NCBI GenBank assembly: GCA_002315825.1
Contig: DCIC01000116.1
Location: forward strand, 13,107 to 57,091
Direction: 5' to 3'
DNA: 43,985 nt
Source: Bacteroidales bacterium UBA1736
GTDB lineage: Bacteria; Bacteroidota; Bacteroidia; Bacteroidales; UBA932
Shown: piece after piece, positions 24,445-31,270 of the stretch
Layout of the letters: each line of letters starts with the position of its first letter
How positions within the stretch are numbered: position 1 is the stretch's first letter
Program-made: the position numbers and the translations under genes
The notes under the pieces: model-generated
What the model saw: the letters and a program-made list of their open reading frames with translations, nothing else
Told to the model about the DNA's origin: nothing
Database searches by the model: none

Positions 24445-26288
24445 TGGTACTGAATAGGAAAAATAAACTGCTCATCGGTCTTGGTCTGGCTTGCCTCATC
24501 CTCGTCGGAAAGCTCTTCTCCATTCAGATCCTCAACGACAAGTTCAAGGAAGAAGCCAATAGAAACGCAATGGTGTACGACATCATCTACCCTACGCGTG
24601 GAGTCATATATGACAGAAAAGGGGATATTCTGGTCGGGAACAAAGTCGCATACGATATCCTGGTATCACCTTTTGAAGTCGGTTCTTTTGACACTCTGAC
24701 TCTTGCCTCTGCTCTTGGAGTCGATGTCGAGTTCATTCGCGCAAAGATGAAAGGCTACCACAAGACTAAATCCCGAATCGGAAACAGACCTGTCGTTATG
24801 ATAAAGCAGGTACCGCCTGAGACCTATATGAAGTTTGAGGAACTTCAATATAAGTTCCCCGGATTTACAGGACAAGTGAGAAGCATACGGGATTACCCCA
24901 TCAATGCGGGAGGAAATCTCCTCGGTTATGTATCCGAAGTGGATGCCAACTTCATCAAAAAACACGAGGGAGAATACAGTGCAGGAGATTATGCAGGAAA
25001 AACCGGCATTGAAGCAGCCAAAGAGAAAGATCTCAAAGGAGAAAAAGGTTATCACATCTATCTGCGCGATGCCCTCAACAGGATTCAGACACCATACCGG
25101 AACGGAGAAATGGACAAAGAAGCCATTCCGGGCAAGAATATAATGACAACCATTGACGCTACTCTACAACAATACGGTCAAGAGTTGATGGCCAATAAGG
25201 TCGGCAGTCTGGTTGCCATTGAGCCATCCACCGGTGAGATTTTGACTATGGTATCAAGCCCGGGTATCGATGTGGAGATGCTTGCGGACATAGGCCATCA
25301 TTACTCAGAGATTGTCAATGACCCCTATAAGCCAATGTTCAACCGCGCTGTCCAAGCGTCATACCCTCCCGGCTCGGTTTTCAAGCTTGTGAACGGTCTG
25401 ATAGGACTTAATGAAGGTGTCGTAACGCCTTCCACATCTTATCCCTGCAATTATGGCTACTACTATTCTTCTGACCGCAAACTCGGTTGCCACGGGCATA
25501 AGTCACCCTTGAGCTTCTCAGAAGCTATAATGATGTCCTGCAACGGATATTTCTGCTATGTATTGAGATCCATACTCGAAAACAAACGATACAAAAACTT
25601 TACTGAAGCCTACAACAAATGGCGTGAGTATGTTCTCAGTTTCGGACTGGGAGAAAAACTGGGAAGCGACTTCCCTTCCGAGCTTGGAGGAAATGTCCCT
25701 TCATCAGCATACTATGACAAGTTGTACGGAAAGAACAGATGGAGATTCCCGACAATCGTCTCTCTTTCCATAGGTCAGGGAGAGATGGGAGCTACACCGC
25801 TTCAAATCGCCAATCTCTGTGCTACGGTAGCAAACAGAGGCTACTATTACATCCCTCACATCATCAAAGACTACGAAGACCAGACCATTGATCCCAAATA
25901 CAAAGAGAAACGCTACACAATGGTGGACACCCTACAGTTCCAAAAAGTCATTAATGGAATGTGGTTGGCTGTTAACGGTGGTCCCGGTTCGGGAGGCACC
26001 GCTGTCGCTTCCGCCATTCCGGGATTGGATTTATGCGGAAAGACAGGAACAGCACAAAACCCCCGCGGTGCAGATAATTCCGTATTCATATGTTTTGCTC
26101 CGAAGGACAATCCAAAGATTGCGGTAGCAGCATATATCGAGAACGCAGGTTTCGGTGCGACCTGGGCTTGCCCTATTGCTTCTCTGTTGATTGAGAAATA
26201 CTTGAGGGGGGAGATTTCCGAAGAAAGGAAATATCTGGAACAATATGTACTTGAAGGCGACTTGATGTCCAAAGTTAAAACAGACTGA
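24444..26288 (+). CDS. mrdA: Penicillin-binding protein 2 (elongasome transpeptidase)
   Basis: A class B PBP of 614 residues that crosslinks peptidoglycan during elongation together with RodA. It has one N-terminal membrane helix (about 9-29), a pedestal/dimerisation domain beginning with YDIIYPTRGVIYDRKG, and the transpeptidase with Ser311-x-x-Lys314 (SVFK), Ser363-Cys-Asn365 and Lys531-Thr-Gly533, all intact. IGQGEMGATPLQ is typical of PBP2. It is translationally coupled to mreD and lies 4 bases before rodA. Confidence 0.95.
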   Translation: MVLNRKNKLLIGLGLACLILVGKLFSIQILNDKFKEEANRNAMVYDIIYPTRGVIYDRKGDILVGNKVAYDILVSPFEVGSFDTLTLASALGVDVEFIRAKMKGYHKTKSRIGNRPVVMIKQVPPETYMKFEELQYKFPGFTGQVRSIRDYPINAGGNLLGYVSEVDANFIKKHEGEYSAGDYAGKTGIEAAKEKDLKGEKGYHIYLRDALNRIQTPYRNGEMDKEAIPGKNIMTTIDATLQQYGQELMANKVGSLVAIEPSTGEILTMVSSPGIDVEMLADIGHHYSEIVNDPYKPMFNRAVQASYPPGSVFKLVNGLIGLNEGVVTPSTSYPCNYGYYYSSDRKLGCHGHKSPLSFSEAIMMSCNGYFCYVLRSILENKRYKNFTEAYNKWREYVLSFGLGEKLGSDFPSELGGNVPSSAYYDKLYGKNRWRFPTIVSLSIGQGEMGATPLQIANLCATVANRGYYYIPHIIKDYEDQTIDPKYKEKRYTMVDTLQFQKVINGMWLAVNGGPGSGGTAVASAIPGLDLCGKTGTAQNPRGADNSVFICFAPKDNPKIAVAAYIENAGFGATWACPIASLLIEKYLRGEISEERKYLEQYVLEGDLMSKVKTD

Positions 26289-26292
26289 TACC

Positions 26293-27723
26293 GTGTATTC
26301 ACCCGTTCAAAGAAAAGCCAAGCAGACTATTGACTGGAAGTTGGTCATTTGTTACCTACTTCTCGTCATTATCGGGTGGGTCAACGTCATCGCCGCCTCC
26401 CACTCTACAGAATCCATCAATGTCTTTGATTTCACCGCCAGATACGGAAAGCAATTGGTTTGGATTTTGACTTCATTTGTCCTGGCTGCAATTATTCTCT
26501 TTGTCTTGAATCCCCGGTTATGGGAAGTGATATCCATCCCGATATATCTGTTTGTTGTCTTATTACTCGTAGCTGTTATCTTTTTAGGGACAGAGGTCAA
26601 AGGATCCCATTCGTGGTTTACACTCGGGCCTGTTCGTTTTCAGCCTGCAGAAATATCAAAGATTGCGACATCTCTGGTGCTGGCGATGGTAATGGGCAGA
26701 CCAGGATTCAAACTGTCGGACTCGAAGAGTTTTTTTCTGATATGTTTCATCATAGGACTGCCTATGATGGTGATTCTTGCTGAGAGTGAAACCGGGTCGG
26801 CACTAGTTTATCTTGGATTTGTGTTTATGCTCTATAGGGAAGGCCTGTCCGGATGGCTGCTAGTCTTTGTCGGGATCTCCGTGCTACTATTCATCCTCAC
26901 CTTGACCATTTCATCCTACGTTGCCGTTCTGACTCTGGCTGGAATTGCGGCACTTTTCTACTGCCTTGATTCCGGGAAGATGAAGGTTTTTTTTCTGCTT
27001 TGTGCCCCCTCCATTTGCCTTCTCGCCTTTGTCCCAGGCTTCATTCAAAAATTAGAATTGCAATTCTCACCTTTCTATATTGTTTCCGCTATCAGCGTCA
27101 TTCTGATTCCCTACCTCGCCTTAAGATCTTTCCGAAAGCGGGAAAGACAGGGATGGATAGCAATCATTGTCTATCTGGTAGGGTGCCTGCTTGTTGTTTC
27201 TACTGATTTTATCTTCAACAATGTACTCCAGGATCATCAGCGCAAGAGAATCGAGGTGCTGCTCGGAATGAAGGATGATCCCACGGGAATCGGGTACAAT
27301 GTCAATCAATCTATGATTGCGATTGGTTCCGGAGGTCTCTCGGGAAAGGGATTCTTGCAAGGGACTCAGACGGCCTTCGGCTTTGTTCCCGAGCAAAGTA
27401 CTGATTTCATTTTCTGCACTGTGGGTGAAGAATGGGGATTTCTGGGATGTTGTGTGGTGATTCTCCTATATTTCTTTTTGATTTACAGAATCATCACTGA
27501 TGCGGAAGACAGCAGGGAGGGATTTACCCGTATTTTCGGTTACTGCACAGCTTCGCTGATATTTATGCACCTCTTCATCAATATAGGAATGACTATCGGA
27601 TTGATGCCCGTAATCGGCATTCCTCTGCCCTTCTTAAGCTACGGCGGATCATCATTATGGGCTTTCACTATCCTGTTGTTCATTTTCATATCGCTGTACA
27701 GACAGGAAAAGAAGTATTATTGA
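26293..27723 (+). CDS. rodA: Rod shape-determining protein RodA (SEDS glycosyltransferase)
   Basis: SEDS-family peptidoglycan polymerase partnered with PBP2. It has 476 residues, about 100 more than E. coli RodA. Conserved parts are TEVKGSHSWFTLGPVRFQPAE, ILAESETGSALVY, GIGYNVNQSMIAIGSGGLSGKG, FVPEQSTDFIFCTVGEEWG and the final LPFLSYGGSS. The extra length is a run of hydrophobic segments between the SEDS core halves (about residues 200-300). Translation starts at a GTG at 26293, the first in-frame start after the mrdA stop. It ends the elongation operon. Confidence 0.94.
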   Translation: MYSPVQRKAKQTIDWKLVICYLLLVIIGWVNVIAASHSTESINVFDFTARYGKQLVWILTSFVLAAIILFVLNPRLWEVISIPIYLFVVLLLVAVIFLGTEVKGSHSWFTLGPVRFQPAEISKIATSLVLAMVMGRPGFKLSDSKSFFLICFIIGLPMMVILAESETGSALVYLGFVFMLYREGLSGWLLVFVGISVLLFILTLTISSYVAVLTLAGIAALFYCLDSGKMKVFFLLCAPSICLLAFVPGFIQKLELQFSPFYIVSAISVILIPYLALRSFRKRERQGWIAIIVYLVGCLLVVSTDFIFNNVLQDHQRKRIEVLLGMKDDPTGIGYNVNQSMIAIGSGGLSGKGFLQGTQTAFGFVPEQSTDFIFCTVGEEWGFLGCCVVILLYFFLIYRIITDAEDSREGFTRIFGYCTASLIFMHLFINIGMTIGLMPVIGIPLPFLSYGGSSLWAFTILLFIFISLYRQEKKYY

Positions 27724-27738
27724 TTTACCTCCCCATCC

Positions 27739-27769
27739 TTTGCTGAAATTAGCATTTTTCTTATCTTTG
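27739..27769 (+). promoter_or_regulatory. Promoter of tRNA-Leu
   Basis: TTTG at 27739-27742 (followed by C), 19 bases, then TATCTTTG at 27762-27769 (followed by C). This is a full match to the Bacteroidota consensus at both boxes, placed 9 bases before the tRNA. Confidence 0.85.
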
Positions 27770-27778
27770 CAGCCACTT

Positions 27779-27863
27779 GCCTTGGTGGTGAAATGGTAGA
27801 CACGAGGGACTTAAAATCCCTTGGACAGAAATGTCCGTGCGGGTTCGATTCCCGCCCGAGGCA
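27779..27863 (+). tRNA. tRNA-Leu (anticodon UAA)
   Basis: The gene gives an 85-nt class II tRNA. The acceptor stem GCCTTGG pairs with CCGAGGC (one G-U pair) with discriminator A. The anticodon stem AGGGA/TCCCT encloses CTTAAAA, giving anticodon UAA, which reads UUA. There is a long variable arm (GGACAGAAATGTCC), and the T arm GCGGGTTCGATTCCCGC is complete. The 3' CCA is not encoded (CGA follows), so it must be added by CCA transferase. Confidence 0.96.
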
Positions 27864-27865
27864 CG

Positions 27866-27900
27866 AGCCTAACTATTTGATATACAATTAGTTAGGCTTT
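27866..27900 (+). terminator. Rho-independent terminator after tRNA-Leu
   Basis: AGCCTAACTA (27866-27875) and TAGTTAGGCT (27889-27898) form a perfect 10-bp stem with a 13-base loop, followed by a T-rich stretch (TTTTATTGTTCTT). Confidence 0.85.
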
Positions 27901-27959
27901 TATTGTTCTTAGATTTCATCCTTTTAGAAGACAAAATAACAATCTTCAAAGATTTCTAT

Positions 27960-27967
27960 TATCTTTG
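27960..27967 (+). promoter_or_regulatory. -7 box for the AAA/DUF4143 ATPase gene
   Basis: TATCTTTGC fits the consensus exactly and lies 23 bases before the ATG at 27991. The -33 box is not clear. Confidence 0.55.
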
Positions 27968-27990
27968 CAAAAGAATATTGGAAGATTGTT

Positions 27991-29190
27991 ATGATTACTA
28001 TTGATTACCTCTATCAGATTTCCAACAGGAAGATCAATCAGATATCTTTGACATACAAGCGTCCGCTTTATTACCAAATCAACTGGGACAACAGGCTCAT
28101 TGGAATCAAGGGTCCTAAAGGAGTTGGCAAAAGCACACTTCTTCTTCAGCATATTAAGGAGAACTTCCCTGATAGAAGCAAGGTACTTTATGTGTCTTTG
28201 GACAATATGTGGTTCAGTTCGAATGATCTTTTTGATTTGGTTGAATATCACTATACCCACGGAGGTACGCATATATTCCTTGATGAAATCCACAAATACA
28301 AGAAATGGCAGGACTGTATAAAGAACATCTACGATGATTATCCGGATTTGCATATCGTTTACACCGGCTCATCTATCCTGAAATTGAAATCCGGAGATGG
28401 GGATCTTTCCAGAAGAGTGCGTTCATATGAGATGTCCGGTCTCTCATTCAGGGAGTACTTGATGTTTGAAGGGGCCATGAATTATCATGAGATAAGTCTG
28501 GAAAATATACTTGCCAATCATGTTTCAATCGCGTCAGACATTGTTCTCAGGATTAAGATCCTTCCTTTCTTTGAATCCTATTTAAGCAATGGTTATTATC
28601 CATTCTACAAAGAAGAGGGTGACGGATATCTGTCCCGTATCCAGGAAGTGATAACACAGACAATTGATATGGATATCCCGGCTATCGAAGATGTTGAATA
28701 CAGCACTCTGCAGAAGCTTAAAAAGTTACTGATGATTCTGGCGGCACAAGTTCCATTCATCCCGAAAATGAATGAATTGTATCATGAACTTGACACAAAC
28801 CGCGAGCAGGGACTGAAACTGCTGAATCTCCTTGAGCAGGCAAAAATGATTTCAATGCTGAAGACCCCGGCAAAAGCCCTGAAAAACATATCTGCACCGG
28901 AGAAACTTTACTTGGATAATACTAATCTGATGTATGCATTGTCCAGCCACGTCGAAATCGGCACTGTAAGAGAAACTTTTTTCATGAAGCAACTTTCCAC
29001 TTCTCACGAAGTTTCTCTTCCAACCAAAGGGGATTTCAAGATAGATCAAAAATATCTTTTCGAGGTTGGAGGGAGGAAGAAGTCTTTTGATCAAATTAAA
29101 GACGAAAAAGACAGTTATCTTGCCATCGACTCGATTGAAATCGGAAATGGAAACAAGATTCCACTATGGCTTTTCGGATTCTTGAACTAA
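27991..29190 (+). CDS. ATP-binding protein with AAA and DUF4143 domains
   Basis: A 399-residue protein of the large AAA_14/DUF4143 group abundant in Bacteroidota. Walker A is GPKGVGKST (41-49) and Walker B is THIFLDEIHK (Asp98, Glu99). A sensor-like YTGSS and SGLSFREYL follow. The C-terminal DUF4143 part has the FEVGGRKKSFDQI stretch, which resembles a degraded or active PD-(D/E)XK-type fold, where Glu and Lys sit on neighbouring strands. The cellular role of this family is not established. It stands alone next to tRNA-Leu, with its own promoter and no partner gene. By eye it is more AT-rich than its neighbours, so lateral gain is possible. Confidence 0.85.
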   Translation: MITIDYLYQISNRKINQISLTYKRPLYYQINWDNRLIGIKGPKGVGKSTLLLQHIKENFPDRSKVLYVSLDNMWFSSNDLFDLVEYHYTHGGTHIFLDEIHKYKKWQDCIKNIYDDYPDLHIVYTGSSILKLKSGDGDLSRRVRSYEMSGLSFREYLMFEGAMNYHEISLENILANHVSIASDIVLRIKILPFFESYLSNGYYPFYKEEGDGYLSRIQEVITQTIDMDIPAIEDVEYSTLQKLKKLLMILAAQVPFIPKMNELYHELDTNREQGLKLLNLLEQAKMISMLKTPAKALKNISAPEKLYLDNTNLMYALSSHVEIGTVRETFFMKQLSTSHEVSLPTKGDFKIDQKYLFEVGGRKKSFDQIKDEKDSYLAIDSIEIGNGNKIPLWLFGFLN

Positions 29191-29275
29191 GTGTAAACGA
29201 AACTGAAAACGAAAACAGATATATAATTGATTTTCAATGGTATATATATCCTTATTGAACTTTCTGGGCGTCTCT

Positions 29276-29307
29276 TTGCATTATTTTACTGCATCATTTA
29301 TCTTTGA
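29276..29307 (+). promoter_or_regulatory. Full-consensus promoter with no gene downstream
   Basis: TTTG at 29276-29279 (part of CTTTGC), 20 bases, then TATCTTTG at 29300-29307. Both boxes match the consensus as well as the tRNA-Leu promoter does. No open reading frame follows on this strand; the nearest ATG (about 29329) meets a stop after four codons. It would transcribe antisense to the gene remnants at 29353-29685. It may drive a small RNA or be left over from a lost gene. The rest of 29191-29352 is AT-rich and shows nothing else. Confidence 0.55.
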
Positions 29308-29352
29308 TTTGAAGAAGAAATTACATCAATGGGGCAGAAATAGCGGACTTTA

Positions 29353-29538
29353 TCACTTACCTCGAGGTTTCACATTCTGATTCTGAAAACCCTGTCTCAC
29401 TTGGTTAACACCCATTGCATCATCTGTCAGCGTATTCTGTTTCAACATTTCGACATATTTATCTATGCGGTGAAGTTGCCCGGGGATGTCGATACCTTGC
29501 GGACAGTGTTCCACACACTGGCTGCACCAAAAGAGGCA
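29353..29538 (-). pseudogene. C-terminal remnant of an aldo/keto reductase with 4Fe-4S tail
   Basis: The minus-strand frame ending at the TGA 29355-29353 reads CSQCVEHCPQGIDIP, then LHRIDKYVEMLK and about 25 more residues. This is the ferredoxin-like C-terminal tail of a family of aldo/keto reductases that carry an extra 4Fe-4S domain. An in-frame TAG (29541-29539) lies directly before it, and the catalytic barrel is missing. It is joined to the 5' end of another gene (next entry), as if an internal deletion had fused two neighbouring genes. Confidence 0.7.
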
Positions 29539-29685
29539 CTATGCTCATTCCCAACACTGCCGGCAAAAACTGCAGTTTGGCCATCCAACCGACGAACCTC
29601 TGCAAAACTCCAGTAAAATCCAGAAATAACCCTGTAATACAGAAAAAAACACTGTGGCAAGCACAATCCTTACTTTCCGTAACAT
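29530..29685 (-). pseudogene. N-terminal remnant of a 4Fe-4S membrane protein, frameshifted
   Basis: The ATG at 29685, seven bases after the SnoaL-like gene stop, begins MLRKVRIVLATVFFS. After about 18 codons the family-like sequence moves to another frame at about 29629: LFLDFTGVLQRFVGWMAKLQ, then FLPAVLGMSIVP. This resembles the first helices of the polyferredoxin-type membrane proteins (YccM/NapH-like) of Bacteroidota, which continue with cysteine clusters. Here the sequence breaks off near 29530 and runs into the aldo/keto reductase tail. Without the shift, the frame stops after 46 codons. The gene is therefore both frameshifted and truncated. Confidence 0.65.
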
Positions 29686-29692
29686 ATCTCCA

Positions 29693-30199
29693 CTAATTTA
29701 TGTGCTCAATGCGGACCTTATTGCCATCTGGGCCGCTGATGCGTGTGGTGAAAACGAATGAGCCGAGCATCCATTTGCCTTTGACCTTCTTGAAAAGGGA
29801 TGTGACATAGAAAGGAGTGATTACTTCGTTCGCACCAAGGCCAGCTGTCAAGGTGATCGTGCTGTAAACAAGCGCATCGTCGCCTACAAACTTAACGTCA
29901 ACGTGGAAAATCTCCGCCTTCTTGTACCAAAGGAATCCGCTCCCAATAGACTGGAGTTCCTGCTCAGTGCCCCAATATCCTCCCATATGTACGAACATTG
30001 CTTCAGGATGAAAAATAGGGCGAAGACCTTCGGCATCCTTTGCGGCCATCAGATCCCAAACTTTCTGTTGCAGATCAACTAGTTCCTTCTCTTTGTCACT
30101 CCACGTCTGCTCTGCGTAAGGAGTTGGGGTCTGGAAACCCTGTGCCAGAGCAGAGAGAGTCAGAGACAATACAGTGATAATTGACAATAACTTTTTCAT
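29693..30199 (-). CDS. Secreted SnoaL/NTF2-like protein (DUF4440-type)
   Basis: A 168-residue protein with a signal peptide (MKKLLSIITVLSLTLSALAQ). The mature part has the pattern of a SnoaL-like/DUF4440 domain: a helix with LVDLQQKVWDLMAAKDAEGLR, then FHPEAMFVHMGG, and a curved sheet ending VKGKWMLGSFVFTTRI. Such domains are small cone-shaped folds used as ligand pockets or enzymes; the substrate is unknown. The start at 30199 is chosen from the signal peptide. It is followed directly by the remnant of a 4Fe-4S membrane protein, so it seems to be the surviving first gene of a broken operon. Confidence 0.8.
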   Translation of the reverse strand: MKKLLSIITVLSLTLSALAQGFQTPTPYAEQTWSDKEKELVDLQQKVWDLMAAKDAEGLRPIFHPEAMFVHMGGYWGTEQELQSIGSGFLWYKKAEIFHVDVKFVGDDALVYSTITLTAGLGANEVITPFYVTSLFKKVKGKWMLGSFVFTTRISGPDGNKVRIEHIN

Positions 30200-30226
30200 A
30201 ATCAAAAAAAACTTATGTAATTGTAG

Positions 30227-30358
30227 AATAATGTACAAGAACTGATTGAATCAAAAACATTGAATGACATTGCCTGCCAACTAAATTTCTCGTCTCTGAG
30301 TTATTTCAGTCGATATTGCAAACGGCTCTTTGGGAAGTTACCTTCCCATATGCGATAG
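30227..30358 (+). pseudogene. 3' fragment of an AraC-family regulator
   Basis: About 43 codons following an in-frame TAG (30224-30226) and ending at TAG 30356-30358. The translation includes KTLNDIACQLNFSS and LSYFSRYCKRLFGKLPS, which is the second helix-turn-helix of AraC-type DNA-binding domains (pattern IA..LGFSS.SYFSR.FK...G..P). No start, ligand domain or first HTH is present. The 5' part would lie where the SnoaL-like gene now begins, so the locus has been rearranged. It overlaps no intact gene. Confidence 0.75.
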
Positions 30359-30372
30359 ATGGCCGTATTCTC

Positions 30373-31269
30373 TCATAGATCAAAAGCCTTTCTGACCAGA
30401 ACATCAAGGTAAGGATACATCTCTCCCGCATTGAAACTTACAAGGAAAATCTGTATAGCCATCAATTTGGACAACTGGTCATTGACCTCTTTTCTGGTGG
30501 AACCCTTGCCGAAATATTTCTCGGCAAGCTTTTCCGGTCCGAAGAAATACTCATCGACAAACACATCCCATACCCTATTCTCCATATCCCTGGTCAAATG
30601 GAAGAGCTGAGAACTGTAGTCCGCATCAAGCCAATTCATTGTGATATTCAGAATGCCAAGATCCAGCAATGGATAGCCATAACTGAAATAACCGAGGTCA
30701 ATCATATAAATATCATGCGGAGTGTCCATTGGAGCACCCTTCGGTAAGGTTGTGACGATATTTCCAATATGGAAATCACCGTGAATAGCAGTCATCTCAT
30801 CAGGAAGAGAATCAAGATATGCGATTATTTTAGCTTTCTGGGCATCAGAATAACATCCTTCAGACTCAATCATATGTCTGAAATTAGCTTTGATGTCGGG
30901 GAAAACTCCTTCGGGGCATTTTGTCGAGTGCAATCTCTTTGCGAATCCGGCAAACTCGCGGACATACTCTTCAAGCCTCTCAGGCTCTTCGGAAATGGCC
31001 CTGGCATAGGACCTCTTCCCCACAATGCGCTTGAACTGTATCCCAATCCGTTCTCCATCAGTGACCAACTCACCCGGTTCAGGGCAAGCAAACCCACACT
31101 CATATACTTTCTTGGCAACTTCATACTCAGAGAAGATAGGTTCTCTGGGATATGATGTATTATACATTTTAATCATCAGGTTAGTATCGCTCAAACAATC
31201 ATAACTTTTGCCGTTGGCGCCTTCACCCGAGAGCACATAATCGCTGATGTCAATAAGTCTGGGTTCCAT
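30373..31269 (-). CDS. Aminoglycoside phosphotransferase-like kinase
   Basis: A 298-residue protein with the APH/choline-kinase fold. Visible parts are a Gly-rich start SGEGANGKSYD (15-25), candidate ATP-binding Lys34, the catalytic loop HGDFHIGN (163-170; Asp165 and Asn170), and the metal site IDLGYFSYG, where Asp191 takes the place of the DFG Asp. The sequence resembles the TIGR02172 group rather than true resistance enzymes, so the substrate is unknown and antibiotic resistance should not be assumed. The ATG at 31269 is one base after the GH39 stop; a TTG at 31281 is a less likely start. It is the last gene of VOC-GH39-kinase. Confidence 0.8.
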   Translation of the reverse strand: MEPRLIDISDYVLSGEGANGKSYDCLSDTNLMIKMYNTSYPREPIFSEYEVAKKVYECGFACPEPGELVTDGERIGIQFKRIVGKRSYARAISEEPERLEEYVREFAGFAKRLHSTKCPEGVFPDIKANFRHMIESEGCYSDAQKAKIIAYLDSLPDEMTAIHGDFHIGNIVTTLPKGAPMDTPHDIYMIDLGYFSYGYPLLDLGILNITMNWLDADYSSQLFHLTRDMENRVWDVFVDEYFFGPEKLAEKYFGKGSTRKEVNDQLSKLMAIQIFLVSFNAGEMYPYLDVLVRKAFDL

Positions 31270-31270
31270 A

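Noticed and set aside
30332..30347. GGGAAG-TTAC-CTTCCC hairpin as terminator of the kinase operon
   Set aside because: The 6-bp stem is perfect, but no T-run follows on either strand, and it falls inside the AraC remnant's coding sequence.
30373..31269. Aminoglycoside resistance gene
   Set aside because: The fold is APH-like, but the sequence is of the general kinase type, co-transcribed with a glycosidase and a VOC gene; resistance is not supported.
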